Positions 34,465 to 43,529 of a DNA stretch of 64,000 nucleotides are shown in pieces (the first letter of the stretch is position 1; the number at the start of each line of letters is the position of its first letter). Made by a program: the position numbers and the translations under genes. This stretch comes from an uncultured Clostridia bacterium (lineage in GTDB: Bacteria; Bacillota; Clostridia; Christensenellales; Borkfalkiaceae): positions 84,379 to 148,378 of the forward strand of contig CAKQQQ010000005.1 in NCBI GenBank assembly GCA_934271065.1. The letters are read 5' to 3'. The notes under the pieces were generated by a model. That model made no database searches and was not told the origin of the DNA. It worked only from the letters and a program-made list of their open reading frames with translations.

Positions 34465-35394
34465 ATGAAAATCTATAACGGTATAGACGAATTAGTCGGC
34501 AACACGCCGCTTTTACGCCTTGACGCATATTGCAAAAATCACGGACTTAACGCTACCCTGCTCGCAAAACTCGAATATCTTAACCCGTCGGGCTCGGTAA
34601 AAGACAGAGTCGCGAAAGCGATGATAGAAGACGCCGAAAAAAGCGGCAGGCTTAAAAAAGGCTCGGTCATCATAGAACCGACTTCGGGAAACACGGGCAT
34701 AGGTCTGGCGGCTATCGGCGCGGCGAAGGGCTATAAGGTAATACTGACTATGCCCGAAACGATGAGCGTGGAACGCAGAAACATAGTAAAGGCGTACGGC
34801 GCGGAAGTCGTGCTGACCGACGGCGCGAAAGGTATGGCGGGCGCGATAGAAAAAGCCAAAGAACTTGCCGCAACGCACCCGAACGCGATTATCGCGGGGC
34901 AATTCGACAACCCGGCAAATCCGCGCGCGCACTATTTCGGCACGGGGCGCGAGATTTACGAAGACACGGACGGAAAAATAGACGCGTTCGTCGCGGGCGT
35001 AGGCACGGGCGGAACGTTGAGCGGCGCGGGCAGATTTCTTAAAGAGAAACTACCCGACGTTAAAGTCGTGGCGGCAGAACCGCAAGGCTCGCCCGTTCTC
35101 ACGCTCGGCAAAAGCGGAAAACATAAAATTCAAGGCATCGGCGCGGGATTTATACCCGCCACGCTCGATACGAGCGTGTACGACGAAGTTATAGACGTAC
35201 CCGACGACGTATGTTTCGAGACGGCGAAAGAACTCGGCAGGAGCGAAGGCGTACTGGTCGGAATATCGTCCGGCGCGGCGTTATGGGCGGCGACTCGGCT
35301 TGCCGAACGCCCCGAATATCACGGCAAAACCGTCGTCGTGATTTTACCCGACGGCGGAGACAGATATTTTTCCACGCCGCTCTTCTCGTTCTGA
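34465..35394 (+). CDS. cysK: Cysteine synthase (O-acetylserine sulfhydrylase)
   Basis: A 309-aa pyridoxal-phosphate enzyme making cysteine from O-acetylserine and sulfide. The PLP lysine motif is NPSGSVKDRVAKAM (Lys at about residue 45). The substrate loop EPTSGNTGIGLA is at about 72-83, and the phosphate-binding glycine loop GVGTGGTLSGAGRFL at about 176-190. The C-terminal active-site region GISSGAAL is present. Length and motif order are standard. The promoter and ribosome site are both strong, and a terminator follows. No T-box or SAM-type leader is visible in the short 5' region. Confidence 0.95.
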   Translation: MKIYNGIDELVGNTPLLRLDAYCKNHGLNATLLAKLEYLNPSGSVKDRVAKAMIEDAEKSGRLKKGSVIIEPTSGNTGIGLAAIGAAKGYKVILTMPETMSVERRNIVKAYGAEVVLTDGAKGMAGAIEKAKELAATHPNAIIAGQFDNPANPRAHYFGTGREIYEDTDGKIDAFVAGVGTGGTLSGAGRFLKEKLPDVKVVAAEPQGSPVLTLGKSGKHKIQGIGAGFIPATLDTSVYDEVIDVPDDVCFETAKELGRSEGVLVGISSGAALWAATRLAERPEYHGKTVVVILPDGGDRYFSTPLFSF

Positions 35395-35444
35395 CGGCGA
35401 ACAAAAATCGATATGCGGATAATCGCGTCGATAATCGAAAAAGT

Positions 35445-35485
35445 AACCCCCCTGCTCTGCGTTTTCGCGGAGCAAGGGGGTTTTT
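35445..35485 (+). terminator. Intrinsic terminator after cysK
   Basis: The arm beginning AACCCCCCTGCTC pairs with GAGCAAGGGGGTT around a T-rich loop. TTTTT follows. Confidence 0.85.
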
Positions 35486-35497
35486 AACGCTTAAAAT

Positions 35498-36193
35498 TCA
35501 ATTTCCTACCTTTATCAGGGTATGTCTTCTCTTGCGCAGTTCGGCAAGAAGTTCGTCGGAATTTTTAACCGCGTTTTCAAGCAGAACGCCGCAAGTTGCC
35601 TGATGCGGTTCGTGAAAATCGCTGCCGGAAAGCGGAATCAATCCGTTCTCTTCGCACCACTTCGCCGCCAGATCGTTGCCGTTGCTATGCCCGATATGCC
35701 CGTTAAAGGCTTCGCACGCTTCTAAAAGCGCGCCGTTGCGGTAGGTTATCATATTACGGAACGGGTGAGTCTGCGAAAACATCCAGCCCTTTTCTTTACA
35801 GAGTTCGCTCACGTCTTTAACGGAAAGCGGAAAAAGTTTTTCGCCGCCGTCCAAAACGAATTCGGGCGTTATGCCGAATATCTGAAATTCGGCTTTGTCG
35901 GGAGTAGCCGCGTTGTAGTACGACGTGCAGTCGTGCATAAATTCCATACCGAAAAACACGTCTACGCCGACTTTGGAACATTCTTCTTTCAACTTTTCGT
36001 AATGCGCGACGAAGTTGGCGTTATATTCGCGCGCGGTCATTCCGTAATAGCCGAGAAGAAAGGAGTTGTAGTGCGAACAGTATATAATACCGTCGTAGCC
36101 CTTATCTTTATAAATTCCGGCAATAGTCTTTTCGTCGGTCATGGCGCAGGGCGACGTGCCGAGAACGTGCAAGTGAGTTTCTAATTTATACAT
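35498..36193 (-). CDS. PHP-domain phosphoesterase-like protein
   Basis: A 231-aa protein of the polymerase-and-histidinol-phosphatase fold. The first metal-binding motif is ETHLHVLGTSPC (His7, His9). A His in IIYCSHYNSF follows, and later ligands are visible in FGMEFMHD, SQTHPFRN and SGSDFHEPH. Such proteins hydrolyse phosphate esters or phosphodiesters with a trinuclear metal centre. The protein is short and stand-alone. It is convergent to cysK and shares the intervening terminator region. Substrate unknown. Confidence 0.85.
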   Translation of the reverse strand: MYKLETHLHVLGTSPCAMTDEKTIAGIYKDKGYDGIIYCSHYNSFLLGYYGMTAREYNANFVAHYEKLKEECSKVGVDVFFGMEFMHDCTSYYNAATPDKAEFQIFGITPEFVLDGGEKLFPLSVKDVSELCKEKGWMFSQTHPFRNMITYRNGALLEACEAFNGHIGHSNGNDLAAKWCEENGLIPLSGSDFHEPHQATCGVLLENAVKNSDELLAELRKRRHTLIKVGN

Positions 36194-36208
36194 AATCGCC
36201 TTATTCGC

Positions 36209-36263
36209 GGACGAACACGTTTCGTCCGACGTAACGCGGGCGGGTTATCCACCCGCCCGCGTT
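36209..36263 (-). terminator. Two adjacent hairpins between ppx/gppA and the PHP gene
   Basis: CGGACGAA pairs with TTCGTCCG (36209-36229). AACGCGGGCGGGT pairs with ACCCGCCCGCGTT (36233-36263). The second is the likely terminator of the ppx/gppA gene; it lacks a long T-run on that strand. Confidence 0.6.
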
Positions 36264-36292
36264 CGTTTTCATTCGTTTATTAAAATCCCGTC

Positions 36293-37807
36293 TCAGAGTA
36301 TTTCCAGATTTTTGCGGAAGATGCGCCTGAAATCGTTGGCGGCGTTGAGCGCGTCTTTGATTTCGAGCGAAGCGTCGCCGTCGACTTCGGTTTTCATTAT
36401 AACCGAATCGCCGAGCACGTCGCAGTTAAGACCGAGTACGCACCCCGACATACTTCTGTCGAGACTTTCCGCTATGCGGAGCATTATACCGAGTTTTCTT
36501 ATCGCGTCTACGTCTTCTTCGCCGATAAACTCTTTATAGCGCACTATATCGCTCATCTGCAACTCGTCGTTTTTATGCGCCGCCGCAACGAGCGAAGCGA
36601 GTATCATTTCCCTTGCGGTAAGCCCGTAGATGTTGGCGTTCTGAATGATATACGCGGTGTGTTTTTCGTAGTCGTAATATTTTATCGCCGCGCCCGCGTC
36701 GTGCAAGGTGGCGACAACTTTCAATATTTTAAGATACTGTCTCGGGAATTTGTGCAGTACGCGCAGTTGCTTGAAAAGTTGTACCGAAAGGTTTACGACG
36801 TGGTCGACGTGCGGCGCGTTGCAACCGTAGAATTTGACGAGCGTCTGCAAACTGTAACCGAGTACGTCGGTAATGGGCTTTTCTATCGTTGCGGGAACGG
36901 CGTAGTTGAACATTATGCCTTCCCTGAGCCCGCAGCCGGATATGGCGATCTCTTCAAAGCCTACGTATTTTACGAACGCGGATATAGCCGCAAGCGCGCT
37001 GGGCAGAATGTCCGCGCGTTCGCTCGATATGCCTTTTATGCGTTTCTTCTTGTCAAGGTCGAGCACCCGTATCATATTGTAGATATTATCGAATTCGCTT
37101 GCGGTAATGCGATAGTTATGTACGTTGTTGAGCGGGCTTTTTTTCATAAGTTTGCTGAGTTTGCAAAGACTTCTGAACGAGCCGCCCACGCCTATGAGTT
37201 TGGTTTCGGGATCGAGTTCTTTAAGCCACTCGACGCGCTTTAACTGCTCGGTAAAAAACTCTTCCACCTTGGCTGCCTGCTCTTCGGGGCGAAGCCCGTC
37301 CTGAGCGAAAAGTTCGGTAAGCGTGACCGCGCCGAAAGGCAAAGTCTCGTAATTAAGCAGATTTTTTCTGACGTATCTGACTATTTTCGTGCTGCCGCCG
37401 CCGATTTCGAGAATGACGCCCTTAGGCACGTCCATAGTGTTTATAACGCCGCGATAGACGTAAATGGCTTCTTCTTCGGCGGTGAGAACTCTGAATTTAA
37501 TGCCGCAGGTAGTAGCGACTTCGTCAAGAAAACTGCGCTGGTTTTTGGCGCGTCTTACCGCCGCCGTAGCCACCGCGATTATTTTTTCTATGCCGTAAGC
37601 GTCGCAGAGTTTGCGGAACATTTTAAGGGTGCGCATCGTCTCCGCGATGCGTTGGGGTTTAAGAAACCCGTCGCGTTCCATATCCTTGCCGAGTCTGACG
37701 CTTTCTTTTATCTGATCCACGACGATAAAATGACCGTCGCCGAGCATTTCGACTATAACGAGCCTTGCGTTGTTAGACCCGAGATCGATTATTCCGATTT
37801 TTTCCAC
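36293..37807 (-). CDS. Ppx/GppA phosphatase family protein with HD domain
   Basis: A 504-aa ASKHA-fold exopolyphosphatase/pppGpp phosphatase. The N-terminal phosphate-1 motif is GIIDLGSNNARLVIVE. The second is GVILEIGGGSTKIVRY near residue 140, with ATAAVRRAKNQ before it. A C-terminal HD-like domain occupies roughly residues 320-480, with LHDAGAAIKYYDYEKHTAY as its core. The start is taken as GTG 37807, because it is preceded by GAGAGG and begins at the conserved EKIGIIDLGS. Upstream in-frame codons are unlike the family. It controls polyphosphate or alarmone levels. It stands alone; no ppk gene is in the window. Confidence 0.88.
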   Translation of the reverse strand: MEKIGIIDLGSNNARLVIVEMLGDGHFIVVDQIKESVRLGKDMERDGFLKPQRIAETMRTLKMFRKLCDAYGIEKIIAVATAAVRRAKNQRSFLDEVATTCGIKFRVLTAEEEAIYVYRGVINTMDVPKGVILEIGGGSTKIVRYVRKNLLNYETLPFGAVTLTELFAQDGLRPEEQAAKVEEFFTEQLKRVEWLKELDPETKLIGVGGSFRSLCKLSKLMKKSPLNNVHNYRITASEFDNIYNMIRVLDLDKKKRIKGISSERADILPSALAAISAFVKYVGFEEIAISGCGLREGIMFNYAVPATIEKPITDVLGYSLQTLVKFYGCNAPHVDHVVNLSVQLFKQLRVLHKFPRQYLKILKVVATLHDAGAAIKYYDYEKHTAYIIQNANIYGLTAREMILASLVAAAHKNDELQMSDIVRYKEFIGEEDVDAIRKLGIMLRIAESLDRSMSGCVLGLNCDVLGDSVIMKTEVDGDASLEIKDALNAANDFRRIFRKNLEIL

Positions 37808-37963
37808 GAGAAACCTCTCTTCTCCAAAATAATTCGCCGAAAAAAACGCCGCCGTTTGCAGACGCTTTTCCAGCGTAAATAATTCTAATAAATTAACTTG
37901 CGAAAATAATAGCATATAACCCCGAATTTTGCAAGACCATTTTTTTACATTTGTGCAAAATAT

Positions 37964-38398
37964 TCAGGTTTTCGTGCAATTTGTCGCCGAATCGGGCTTT
38001 TCCGCTTTCTTTTTTTGCTTTTTTTCGATAAACTCGGTTATTTCGGGGGAGAAAAACTGGAACACGGACAATATCAGCAAAAATACGCCGAATATTCTGC
38101 CCAAAATTTCGGCGTTCGCTTTCGCCGCGAGCAGACTTCCGCCGACCGAACAGGCGCACGCCGGGATTATTATCCACAAAAGCCCGTCTTTTTTAACGCG
38201 TCCGTTTTTTATATGCACGAACAGCGACACCGCCGCCATCGGCGCGAACGCCGCGAGATTTATTGCCTGCGCCGTCTTCTGCCCGACCGAGAAAAATATC
38301 GTAAGCGCGGGGATAAGCACCGTTCCGCCGCCCATACCCATTCCGCCCAAAACGCCCGAAGCCGCGCCCGCAAGCGCGAGTAAAACAACCTTCAACAT
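37964..38398 (-). CDS. TauE/SafE-type exporter, half-size protein 2
   Basis: A 144-aa membrane protein with four predicted helices and the family's glycine-rich repeat SGVLGGMGMGGGTVLIPALT (about residues 14-33). Typical TauE/SafE sulfite or sulfoacetate exporters are about 250 aa with two such repeats. Here the repeats are encoded by two separate genes one base apart. The Lys-rich tail ends in the cytosol. The two halves probably form a heterodimer. The substrate is unassigned; a sulfur compound would fit with nearby cysK but is speculative. Confidence 0.8.
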   Translation of the reverse strand: MLKVVLLALAGAASGVLGGMGMGGGTVLIPALTIFFSVGQKTAQAINLAAFAPMAAVSLFVHIKNGRVKKDGLLWIIIPACACSVGGSLLAAKANAEILGRIFGVFLLILSVFQFFSPEITEFIEKKQKKKAEKPDSATNCTKT

Positions 38399-38399
38399 A

Positions 38400-38768
38400 T
38401 CAGAAAAACGCGAGTTTTACGCCCGCGGCGAGCATAACCACGGCAAACACGCGCGTTACCAGACGAGAGTTCATTTTGCCGAGCAGCCACGCGCCCGCCG
38501 CGCCGCCGACCACCACGCCTATCCCCGACGGAACGCCCGTCTTCCACTCGAAATACCCCTTGGCGAAATAGACGACCGCGCTGACTAGCGTGATCGGCAA
38601 TATCACGGCGATAGCCGTAGCGTGCGCTATCTTGGTCTTCATTTTCAGCAAAAAAGTCATCAGCGGCACTACTATCATTCCGCCGCCGCCCCCGAAAAAG
38701 CCGTTGGCGACGCCCGTGGCGATTCCGGTAAGTATAAGATACAGTTTATTCTTTATATTTTCGGTCAT
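38400..38768 (-). CDS. TauE/SafE-type exporter, half-size protein 1
   Basis: A 122-aa membrane protein that matches the first half of a normal TauE/SafE protein. It has four predicted helices and the repeat GVANGFFGGGGGMIVVPLMT (about 18-37). It begins with a charged N-terminus. It is upstream of and adjacent to half 2, and both are transcribed together. The split is clean, with separate start codons, rather than a single frameshift in an otherwise continuous gene. Confidence 0.8.
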   Translation of the reverse strand: MTENIKNKLYLILTGIATGVANGFFGGGGGMIVVPLMTFLLKMKTKIAHATAIAVILPITLVSAVVYFAKGYFEWKTGVPSGIGVVVGGAAGAWLLGKMNSRLVTRVFAVVMLAAGVKLAFF

Positions 38769-38798
38769 TTTTACGCTCCGTTCGACTATTATTCCCTT

Positions 38799-39079
38799 TT
38801 AGCCACAGTTAATTGCGTTAGAATCCGCCAAAACGGCGTAATTTTCGCGCTTTTTGTCAAATTCTCGCTTGATGTATTGATTTACGCCTGCGCTCGCCTT
38901 TACCAAAAAATCATCGAAAATATAGGCGTTTTGGTTGCCTGCAAGTCTTGCCTTGCGTTTTTAGGCTAAGACAAGGCGCGCGAAGGGGTTAATACTACCC
39001 GTATAACCCGTGAGCGCAACGCAGTATTAGTCAAAAACACAAGGCAAGACCGAGTTCGAACGCGATTACCTGTGGCTAA
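38799..39079. repeat. Full copy of the ~280-bp dispersed element (type B ends)
   Basis: The left end TTAGCCACAGTTAATTGCGT and the right end (the reverse complement of TTAGCCACAGGTAATCGCGT) form imperfect terminal inverted repeats. The internal block GGCTAAGACAAGGCGCG to GTATTAGTCAAAAAC is shared with 56322 and 63903. The arms GTCTTGCCTTG and CAAGGCAAGAC build an internal hairpin. Confidence 0.85.
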
Positions 39080-39143
39080 TATGCCGTCTTAACCCGATTT
39101 TGCGGAATTTTTAGAGATTTTTGCGTAATCGTCTTAAAAAAAA

Positions 39144-39172
39144 TTGCAATCGTCGAAAAAATAATGTATAAT
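39144..39172 (+). promoter_or_regulatory. Sigma-A-type promoter of the 995-aa surface protein gene
   Basis: TTGCAA (39144-39149), a 17-nt spacer and TATAAT (39167-39172). This leaves a leader of roughly 65 nt before the ATG at 39244. Confidence 0.75.
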
Positions 39173-39243
39173 GGTCGAGTATAAAAATAAGGTGGACCTT
39201 TACGCTTCGGGCAAAACGGGCGCGAAGGTTTCGTAGGTGCAAT

Positions 39244-42231
39244 ATGACAAGACTTGGCAAAAAGTTCAATTTCAAAGCGTTGCTTACGCTTACGGTCGTT
39301 CTTACGCTGTCGCTCGTCCTTGCCTTCTCGACGGCTTGCTCGAATAAGAGCGGCTCGAATAAGGGCAATTCGTCTTCGGACGACTCGAAAACCGAAGAAG
39401 AAAAGCCCACGGACAAGCAGACCGTTTATAACGGCGACTTCGAGTGGTATACCGACGACGTTTCGATGACTACCCCTTACCACACTTCGATTAAGTGGAC
39501 GAGAAACGCCGACGGATCTTCCGCGGACAAGGCGCAGGTTGCGAAAAGCAATTACGGCATTATAGACACTTCCGAAACGGGCTACGGCAAACTCGAAGAC
39601 AAGTACAAACCCGACGGAACGGACGGCAAATTCAACCCCGGCGCGCCCGAGATTACGGACGATACCGCGTTCCTTGACAAAAACGTCAAGAAAGACGGTA
39701 AAAAGGTGCTTATGCTCCGCAACTCCGAACTCTACGGCACGGCGCAGTATATGACGTCTTCCAAAACCCAGACGATTCCCGCCGGCGCGACGGGCGTCTT
39801 CTCGGTATACGTCAACACCAAAGACGTAGTCGCCAAAAACGGCGCGAAGACGGGCGCGTATATCAAAATTTCCGGCACGATCGGCTCTAAATCGATAGAA
39901 AACGCGTATATAGAGAACATCAACACCGACGGCAAGTGGGTAAGATACGTCATCAGCGTAACCCCGTCCGCCACGGCGACCACTTCCCTTTCGATTTCGG
40001 TCGGGCTCGGCAGGGGTTCGCAGAGTAATATGGCGCGTTACGCCGACGGTTTCGCGTATTTCGACAACGCGAGTTACGTTACCGTTAAAAATTCCGCCGC
40101 TCCCGCGGTGACCGCCGCCGACGCTTACGACTATACCGGCGCGGCGATCTCCGCCGACGAATACGGCAAAGACTATACTTCGGTTACCGAACGCGTGATA
40201 GGCGTAAACTTCGCCAAATCGTACGCGGTTAAAGCCGCCGACGGCGAAGGCGGTTACAACGAAGTCCGTACCGACGGTTACGAAGTCTCCAAAATAGGCA
40301 AAGTCGGTTACGCTTCCGCCGATACCGAACTTAACCTTGACGGAGTTACCGAAACGGTCAAAGACGCCGTGTACGCGGTATTCCCCGCCAAGGGCGCGGA
40401 CGGCAAAGCCGAAAAGGGCTCGTCTTACAGTTACACGATAAACAAACTCGGCGGCAACGACCTTAAAGTAACCGCCGCGAACTATACGCTCGACGACGAC
40501 TCGCAGATCACTTATTACAGACTGTCCTTCCTTGCGAAGGTCAAGACCGACGCGAGTTCGATGAACGGCGCGTCCGTAACGATTATGGACAACGACGGCG
40601 CGAGCGCGAGCGAGAGCGGTAAATTCTCGTTCTTTACCACGACCGCCGCGGATACCGAATACACCGACGGGTACGTCAGATATACCTTCTATCTTTGCAC
40701 CAAGTACGAAGAAGATATCGGCTTCTCCGTCAAATTCAGTTTCGGACCTACCGACAAGACCGACGACGTAGATCTTCTTCCTACCGGTTACGCGGTATTC
40801 AAAGACTTCACTTACGACGCGGTTACGCTCGACGAGTACAACGCTTCGTCTTCGACCAACGCCGTAAAGGCTTCTCTGCTCGGCGATCATCTCTCCGATT
40901 ATAAAAAGGACGACGACGAAACCAAAGACACCTATACGTTCTCCGTTTCGGACGTCGACGCGAAGACGACCATCAAGCGTTCCGCCGTCAATATCTACGA
41001 CACCACCACTTCCCTTTCCGTAATCAAATCGGAAAGCGACTCTGCGACGGGCGTGGTAAACAGCGAATACGCCGACGCGTACGTTACCAAGTACGGCAAC
41101 GCGAATATCAAAACCCTGCTCGATTATCTCAACGACGGCGCGCGCAAAACCGCGCTCGACTCGTCCAACAAGAACAAACACGTTCAGCCGATAATGGTAC
41201 TCGGCAAAGGCGGTTCTACCGTTCTTGCCGGCGCGGAAAAATCCGTTTCCGCCCAGACCGCTTACGAATTTACGGTTAAACTCCGCGTTGCGGACGGCAC
41301 TAACGCGTTCGTTAAACTCTACGAAATCGCTTCCATCGAAAGCGGCAAGGAAGACGGAGACCTTAAACTTAGCGTCAACTCCGCCGACTACACCGCTATG
41401 GTAAAAGTCTCCGACAACTCCGCCGCGCTCGACGACGGGTACGTTCTCGTCCGCTTCATAGTAAAGACGGGCAAGACCGCCAAGAAACTTCGTCTCGAAT
41501 TCGGCGTGGAAGGCAACGGACTTATGATGGTCGGCGCGGTAGAAGCAGGCACTTCTTCGTCGATAGAAGACGAAGCCGCCCTTAAAGCCGACGGCACTCT
41601 TAAAGATTATCTCTTCGGCGGCAAGACCGTAGACAAGAAGACCGTTTACTACTACGAATCCGAAAAAGACGCGACTTCCGGCGACGCGAGCAAACGCCTT
41701 AAAGATTCCGACGGCGACGTTCGCGAAAAGGTTATAGAAGCGCAGACTATGTACGTTTACGCCGCGCCCAAGACCGCCGCCATCTCCGAAGTAACCGAAG
41801 AAAACGCCACTATCCGTCTCTACCGCTTCGACGACGTAAACTATATTATAGAAGCGAAAACCGACGACGATAAGGACGACGATAACGACGACTCGACCGA
41901 TTCTTCGTCCAACCAGGCGGTAAAGAGTTACGTCTGGCTGCAAATCGTTTCGATAATAATCGCGGCGGCGATAATAATCGCGCTCGTTGCGGTAATCGTC
42001 AGAAAAGCCGTGGACAACGGCAAACGCAAGAAGGCTAAAACCCGTTCTTACTACACCGGATACAATCAGAAGACCGCGCACGAAAACGCGAGCAGATACT
42101 CCGTAAAGAACGCCAAAAAGCCGACTAAACCCGCAGGCAAGCCCGCGATAGACGTACAAGCGCCCGACGAAGACGATCGCGCCGCCGAATACGACTACGG
42201 CGACGCCGACGGCGAAAACGAAGATAAATAA
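39244..42231 (+). CDS. Large surface protein with lipobox-like signal and C-terminal membrane anchor
   Basis: A 995-aa exported protein. A signal region runs to AFSTACSN (Cys at about residue 32), close to a lipobox, so it may be lipid-anchored at the N-terminus. A low-complexity Ser/Asp/Lys linker follows. The ectodomain of ~850 residues has jelly-roll-like modules rich in Asp, Tyr and Thr, without a recognised catalytic motif. A single hydrophobic segment lies at about residues 900-921, followed by a basic, then acidic, cytoplasmic tail ending YGDADGENEDK. Having both a lipobox and a C-terminal anchor is unusual. It is monocistronic, with its own promoter and a terminator at 42249. The function is unknown; an adhesin or envelope scaffold is plausible. 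A 1027-codon open frame on the other strand is only a shadow. Confidence 0.78.
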   Translation: MTRLGKKFNFKALLTLTVVLTLSLVLAFSTACSNKSGSNKGNSSSDDSKTEEEKPTDKQTVYNGDFEWYTDDVSMTTPYHTSIKWTRNADGSSADKAQVAKSNYGIIDTSETGYGKLEDKYKPDGTDGKFNPGAPEITDDTAFLDKNVKKDGKKVLMLRNSELYGTAQYMTSSKTQTIPAGATGVFSVYVNTKDVVAKNGAKTGAYIKISGTIGSKSIENAYIENINTDGKWVRYVISVTPSATATTSLSISVGLGRGSQSNMARYADGFAYFDNASYVTVKNSAAPAVTAADAYDYTGAAISADEYGKDYTSVTERVIGVNFAKSYAVKAADGEGGYNEVRTDGYEVSKIGKVGYASADTELNLDGVTETVKDAVYAVFPAKGADGKAEKGSSYSYTINKLGGNDLKVTAANYTLDDDSQITYYRLSFLAKVKTDASSMNGASVTIMDNDGASASESGKFSFFTTTAADTEYTDGYVRYTFYLCTKYEEDIGFSVKFSFGPTDKTDDVDLLPTGYAVFKDFTYDAVTLDEYNASSSTNAVKASLLGDHLSDYKKDDDETKDTYTFSVSDVDAKTTIKRSAVNIYDTTTSLSVIKSESDSATGVVNSEYADAYVTKYGNANIKTLLDYLNDGARKTALDSSNKNKHVQPIMVLGKGGSTVLAGAEKSVSAQTAYEFTVKLRVADGTNAFVKLYEIASIESGKEDGDLKLSVNSADYTAMVKVSDNSAALDDGYVLVRFIVKTGKTAKKLRLEFGVEGNGLMMVGAVEAGTSSSIEDEAALKADGTLKDYLFGGKTVDKKTVYYYESEKDATSGDASKRLKDSDGDVREKVIEAQTMYVYAAPKTAAISEVTEENATIRLYRFDDVNYIIEAKTDDDKDDDNDDSTDSSSNQAVKSYVWLQIVSIIIAAAIIIALVAVIVRKAVDNGKRKKAKTRSYYTGYNQKTAHENASRYSVKNAKKPTKPAGKPAIDVQAPDEDDRAAEYDYGDADGENEDK

Positions 42232-42248
42232 TTAAATATAACCCAAAA

Positions 42249-42287
42249 CGGGGCGGCAAACCAAACGGTTTGCCTCCCCGCTCTTTT
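42249..42287 (+). terminator. Intrinsic terminator
   Basis: Stem CGGGG-GGCAAACC / GGTTTGCC-CCCCG with one internal mismatch, followed by CTCTTTTTAT. It ends the surface-protein transcript. Confidence 0.82.
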
Positions 42288-42295
42288 TATTTGCA

Positions 42296-42355
42296 CTTGG
42301 CGTTACTTAAAGTTCGGCTCGGTTTTTTATAAAACTCGGCGTTACTTGAAGTTCC
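42296..42355 (-). repeat. Duplicated 3' end of the last capsid-module gene
   Basis: CTCGGCGTTACTTGAAGTTC (from 42335) encodes the last residues (N-F-K) and the stop of the gene at 42342. A near copy, CTTGGCGTTACTTAAAGTTC, lies 39 bp downstream at 42296. Confidence 0.75.
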
Positions 42356-43289
42356 TTACCAGATACTCGTAACCGTCGTTGCCGACGTAGCGTTCCACGA
42401 TGTTTTTATCCTGCGCCAACTCCGCAAGCGCGTCGGGCGAGTTCTTATAATAATCGTACAGCGCGCGTATTTTCGCCACGCGCGCGTTTTTGTATTCGTC
42501 GGAATTTTCTTCCGTAACTTCTATGCCGCGCGCGCCGAGTTCGTTAAGGACTTTGTTGCGTTTATCCTGCAAAGCGTTGTTGTACGCCGCGATTTCGTTC
42601 TTCGTTTTTTCGCGCTCGTTTTTAAGCGTGATTATTCGCTCGTTGATTTTAATCGCTTCTTCCACGTCGTATTTTTTCAGCGCGTCGCTCATAGACTTGT
42701 TGAGCCGTTCGATTTCGTCGTTCAGTTCGTCGGTCTGTCGTCTGCCGTCGCCGTAGACTTTTTCAAGCCTGTCGATTTTGTCTTCGTCGAGACTGCGGAG
42801 TTGTTCGGCGACTATCGAAGACCGCGCTATTCCGCGCTTTACCGCTTCCGCCGCCGCGTTCGTTTTAGCCTGCGCGTAAGCGTCGTTTATACGCTTGCCC
42901 GACTCGTTTACGGCGGCGTTCACGTCGGCGATTTTGTCCTTGACGACGGCGATTTTATCGTCGGCTTCCTTTTCGGCAAGGCGTTTCTTCTCCGCCGTTA
43001 CGCTTTTTTCGGCTTGCTTTGCCGCGTCGGCTATCTCTTCGTCGCTCGGCGCGTCGTAAGTCTTTTTATCGTACTTCGGCAAAACCTTGCCGTCGTAAGT
43101 ACGCTTGTCTTCTTTCGCGTAGTCTTCGTCTATTTTTTCGAGTTTCTTATAAAGATTTTCCTTCGCCGCGCCGCGCGCCTGCGCTCCGCCGCCCGTCTTA
43201 TCCGAGTTCTCGTCGTCAATTTTTTTCTTCTCCCCGTCCGCGGAATCAAAGAGTTCCAGAACGGCTTTTTTTATAGATTTTACGTTCAT
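42342..43289 (-). CDS. Coiled-coil protein at the end of the capsid module
   Basis: A 315-aa hydrophilic protein, rich in Lys, Glu, Asp and Ala, with long heptad-like stretches (about residues 85-240) predicted to form coiled coils. It has no signal peptide. The C-terminal 60 residues carry a more globular sequence ending EYLVRNFK. In short-tailed phages, coiled-coil-rich genes at the end of the structural block encode ejection proteins or tail needles, and this gene could be either. It is the last gene of the minus-strand module. Identity is by position only. Confidence 0.55.
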   Translation of the reverse strand: MNVKSIKKAVLELFDSADGEKKKIDDENSDKTGGGAQARGAAKENLYKKLEKIDEDYAKEDKRTYDGKVLPKYDKKTYDAPSDEEIADAAKQAEKSVTAEKKRLAEKEADDKIAVVKDKIADVNAAVNESGKRINDAYAQAKTNAAAEAVKRGIARSSIVAEQLRSLDEDKIDRLEKVYGDGRRQTDELNDEIERLNKSMSDALKKYDVEEAIKINERIITLKNEREKTKNEIAAYNNALQDKRNKVLNELGARGIEVTEENSDEYKNARVAKIRALYDYYKNSPDALAELAQDKNIVERYVGNDGYEYLVRNFK

Positions 43290-43304
43290 TTTATCGTTCT
43301 CCGT

Positions 43305-43529
43305 TTATAGATATTTTAATTTCCCGTCGGCGTAGACGAGCGTTCTGCCGTCGGGCGCGAGCAGAGCCGAATCCGCCGCGCCGATATACGCGACGGACTT
43401 TTCTCTGCGGTCGCTCACCCGTCTTAAAAACCACTCTCCGCCCACGCGGAAAGCGAGTTCCGCGCGCGAGTCCGCGCCGATTATAATCTCGTCTTTTACG
43501 CCTATTCCCGTTCGTTTAAGCACTTTCAT
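43305..43529 (-). CDS. Small beta-rich protein of the capsid module
   Basis: A 74-aa protein starting at the second of two adjacent ATG codons (43529), preceded by GAGGTGG. Its start overlaps the stop of the preceding gene. The sequence has repeated beta-strand patterns such as AELAFRVGGEWFLRRV and SALLAPDGRTLVYADG, like propeller blades. It may have once been part of the upstream protein. No homologue is recognised. Confidence 0.5.
   Translation of the reverse strand: MKVLKRTGIGVKDEIIIGADSRAELAFRVGGEWFLRRVSDRREKSVAYIGAADSALLAPDGRTLVYADGKLKYL

Noticed and set aside
38799..39079. CRISPR-like or attC-like array
   Set aside because: Single palindromic element, no spacer-repeat periodicity, no cas or integrase gene in the window.
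39076..42159. A 1027-codon open frame on the minus strand
   Set aside because: It lies opposite the 995-aa surface-protein gene; its translation is Arg/Val/Gly-rich, lacks domains and has no ribosome site. It results from biased codons in the real gene.
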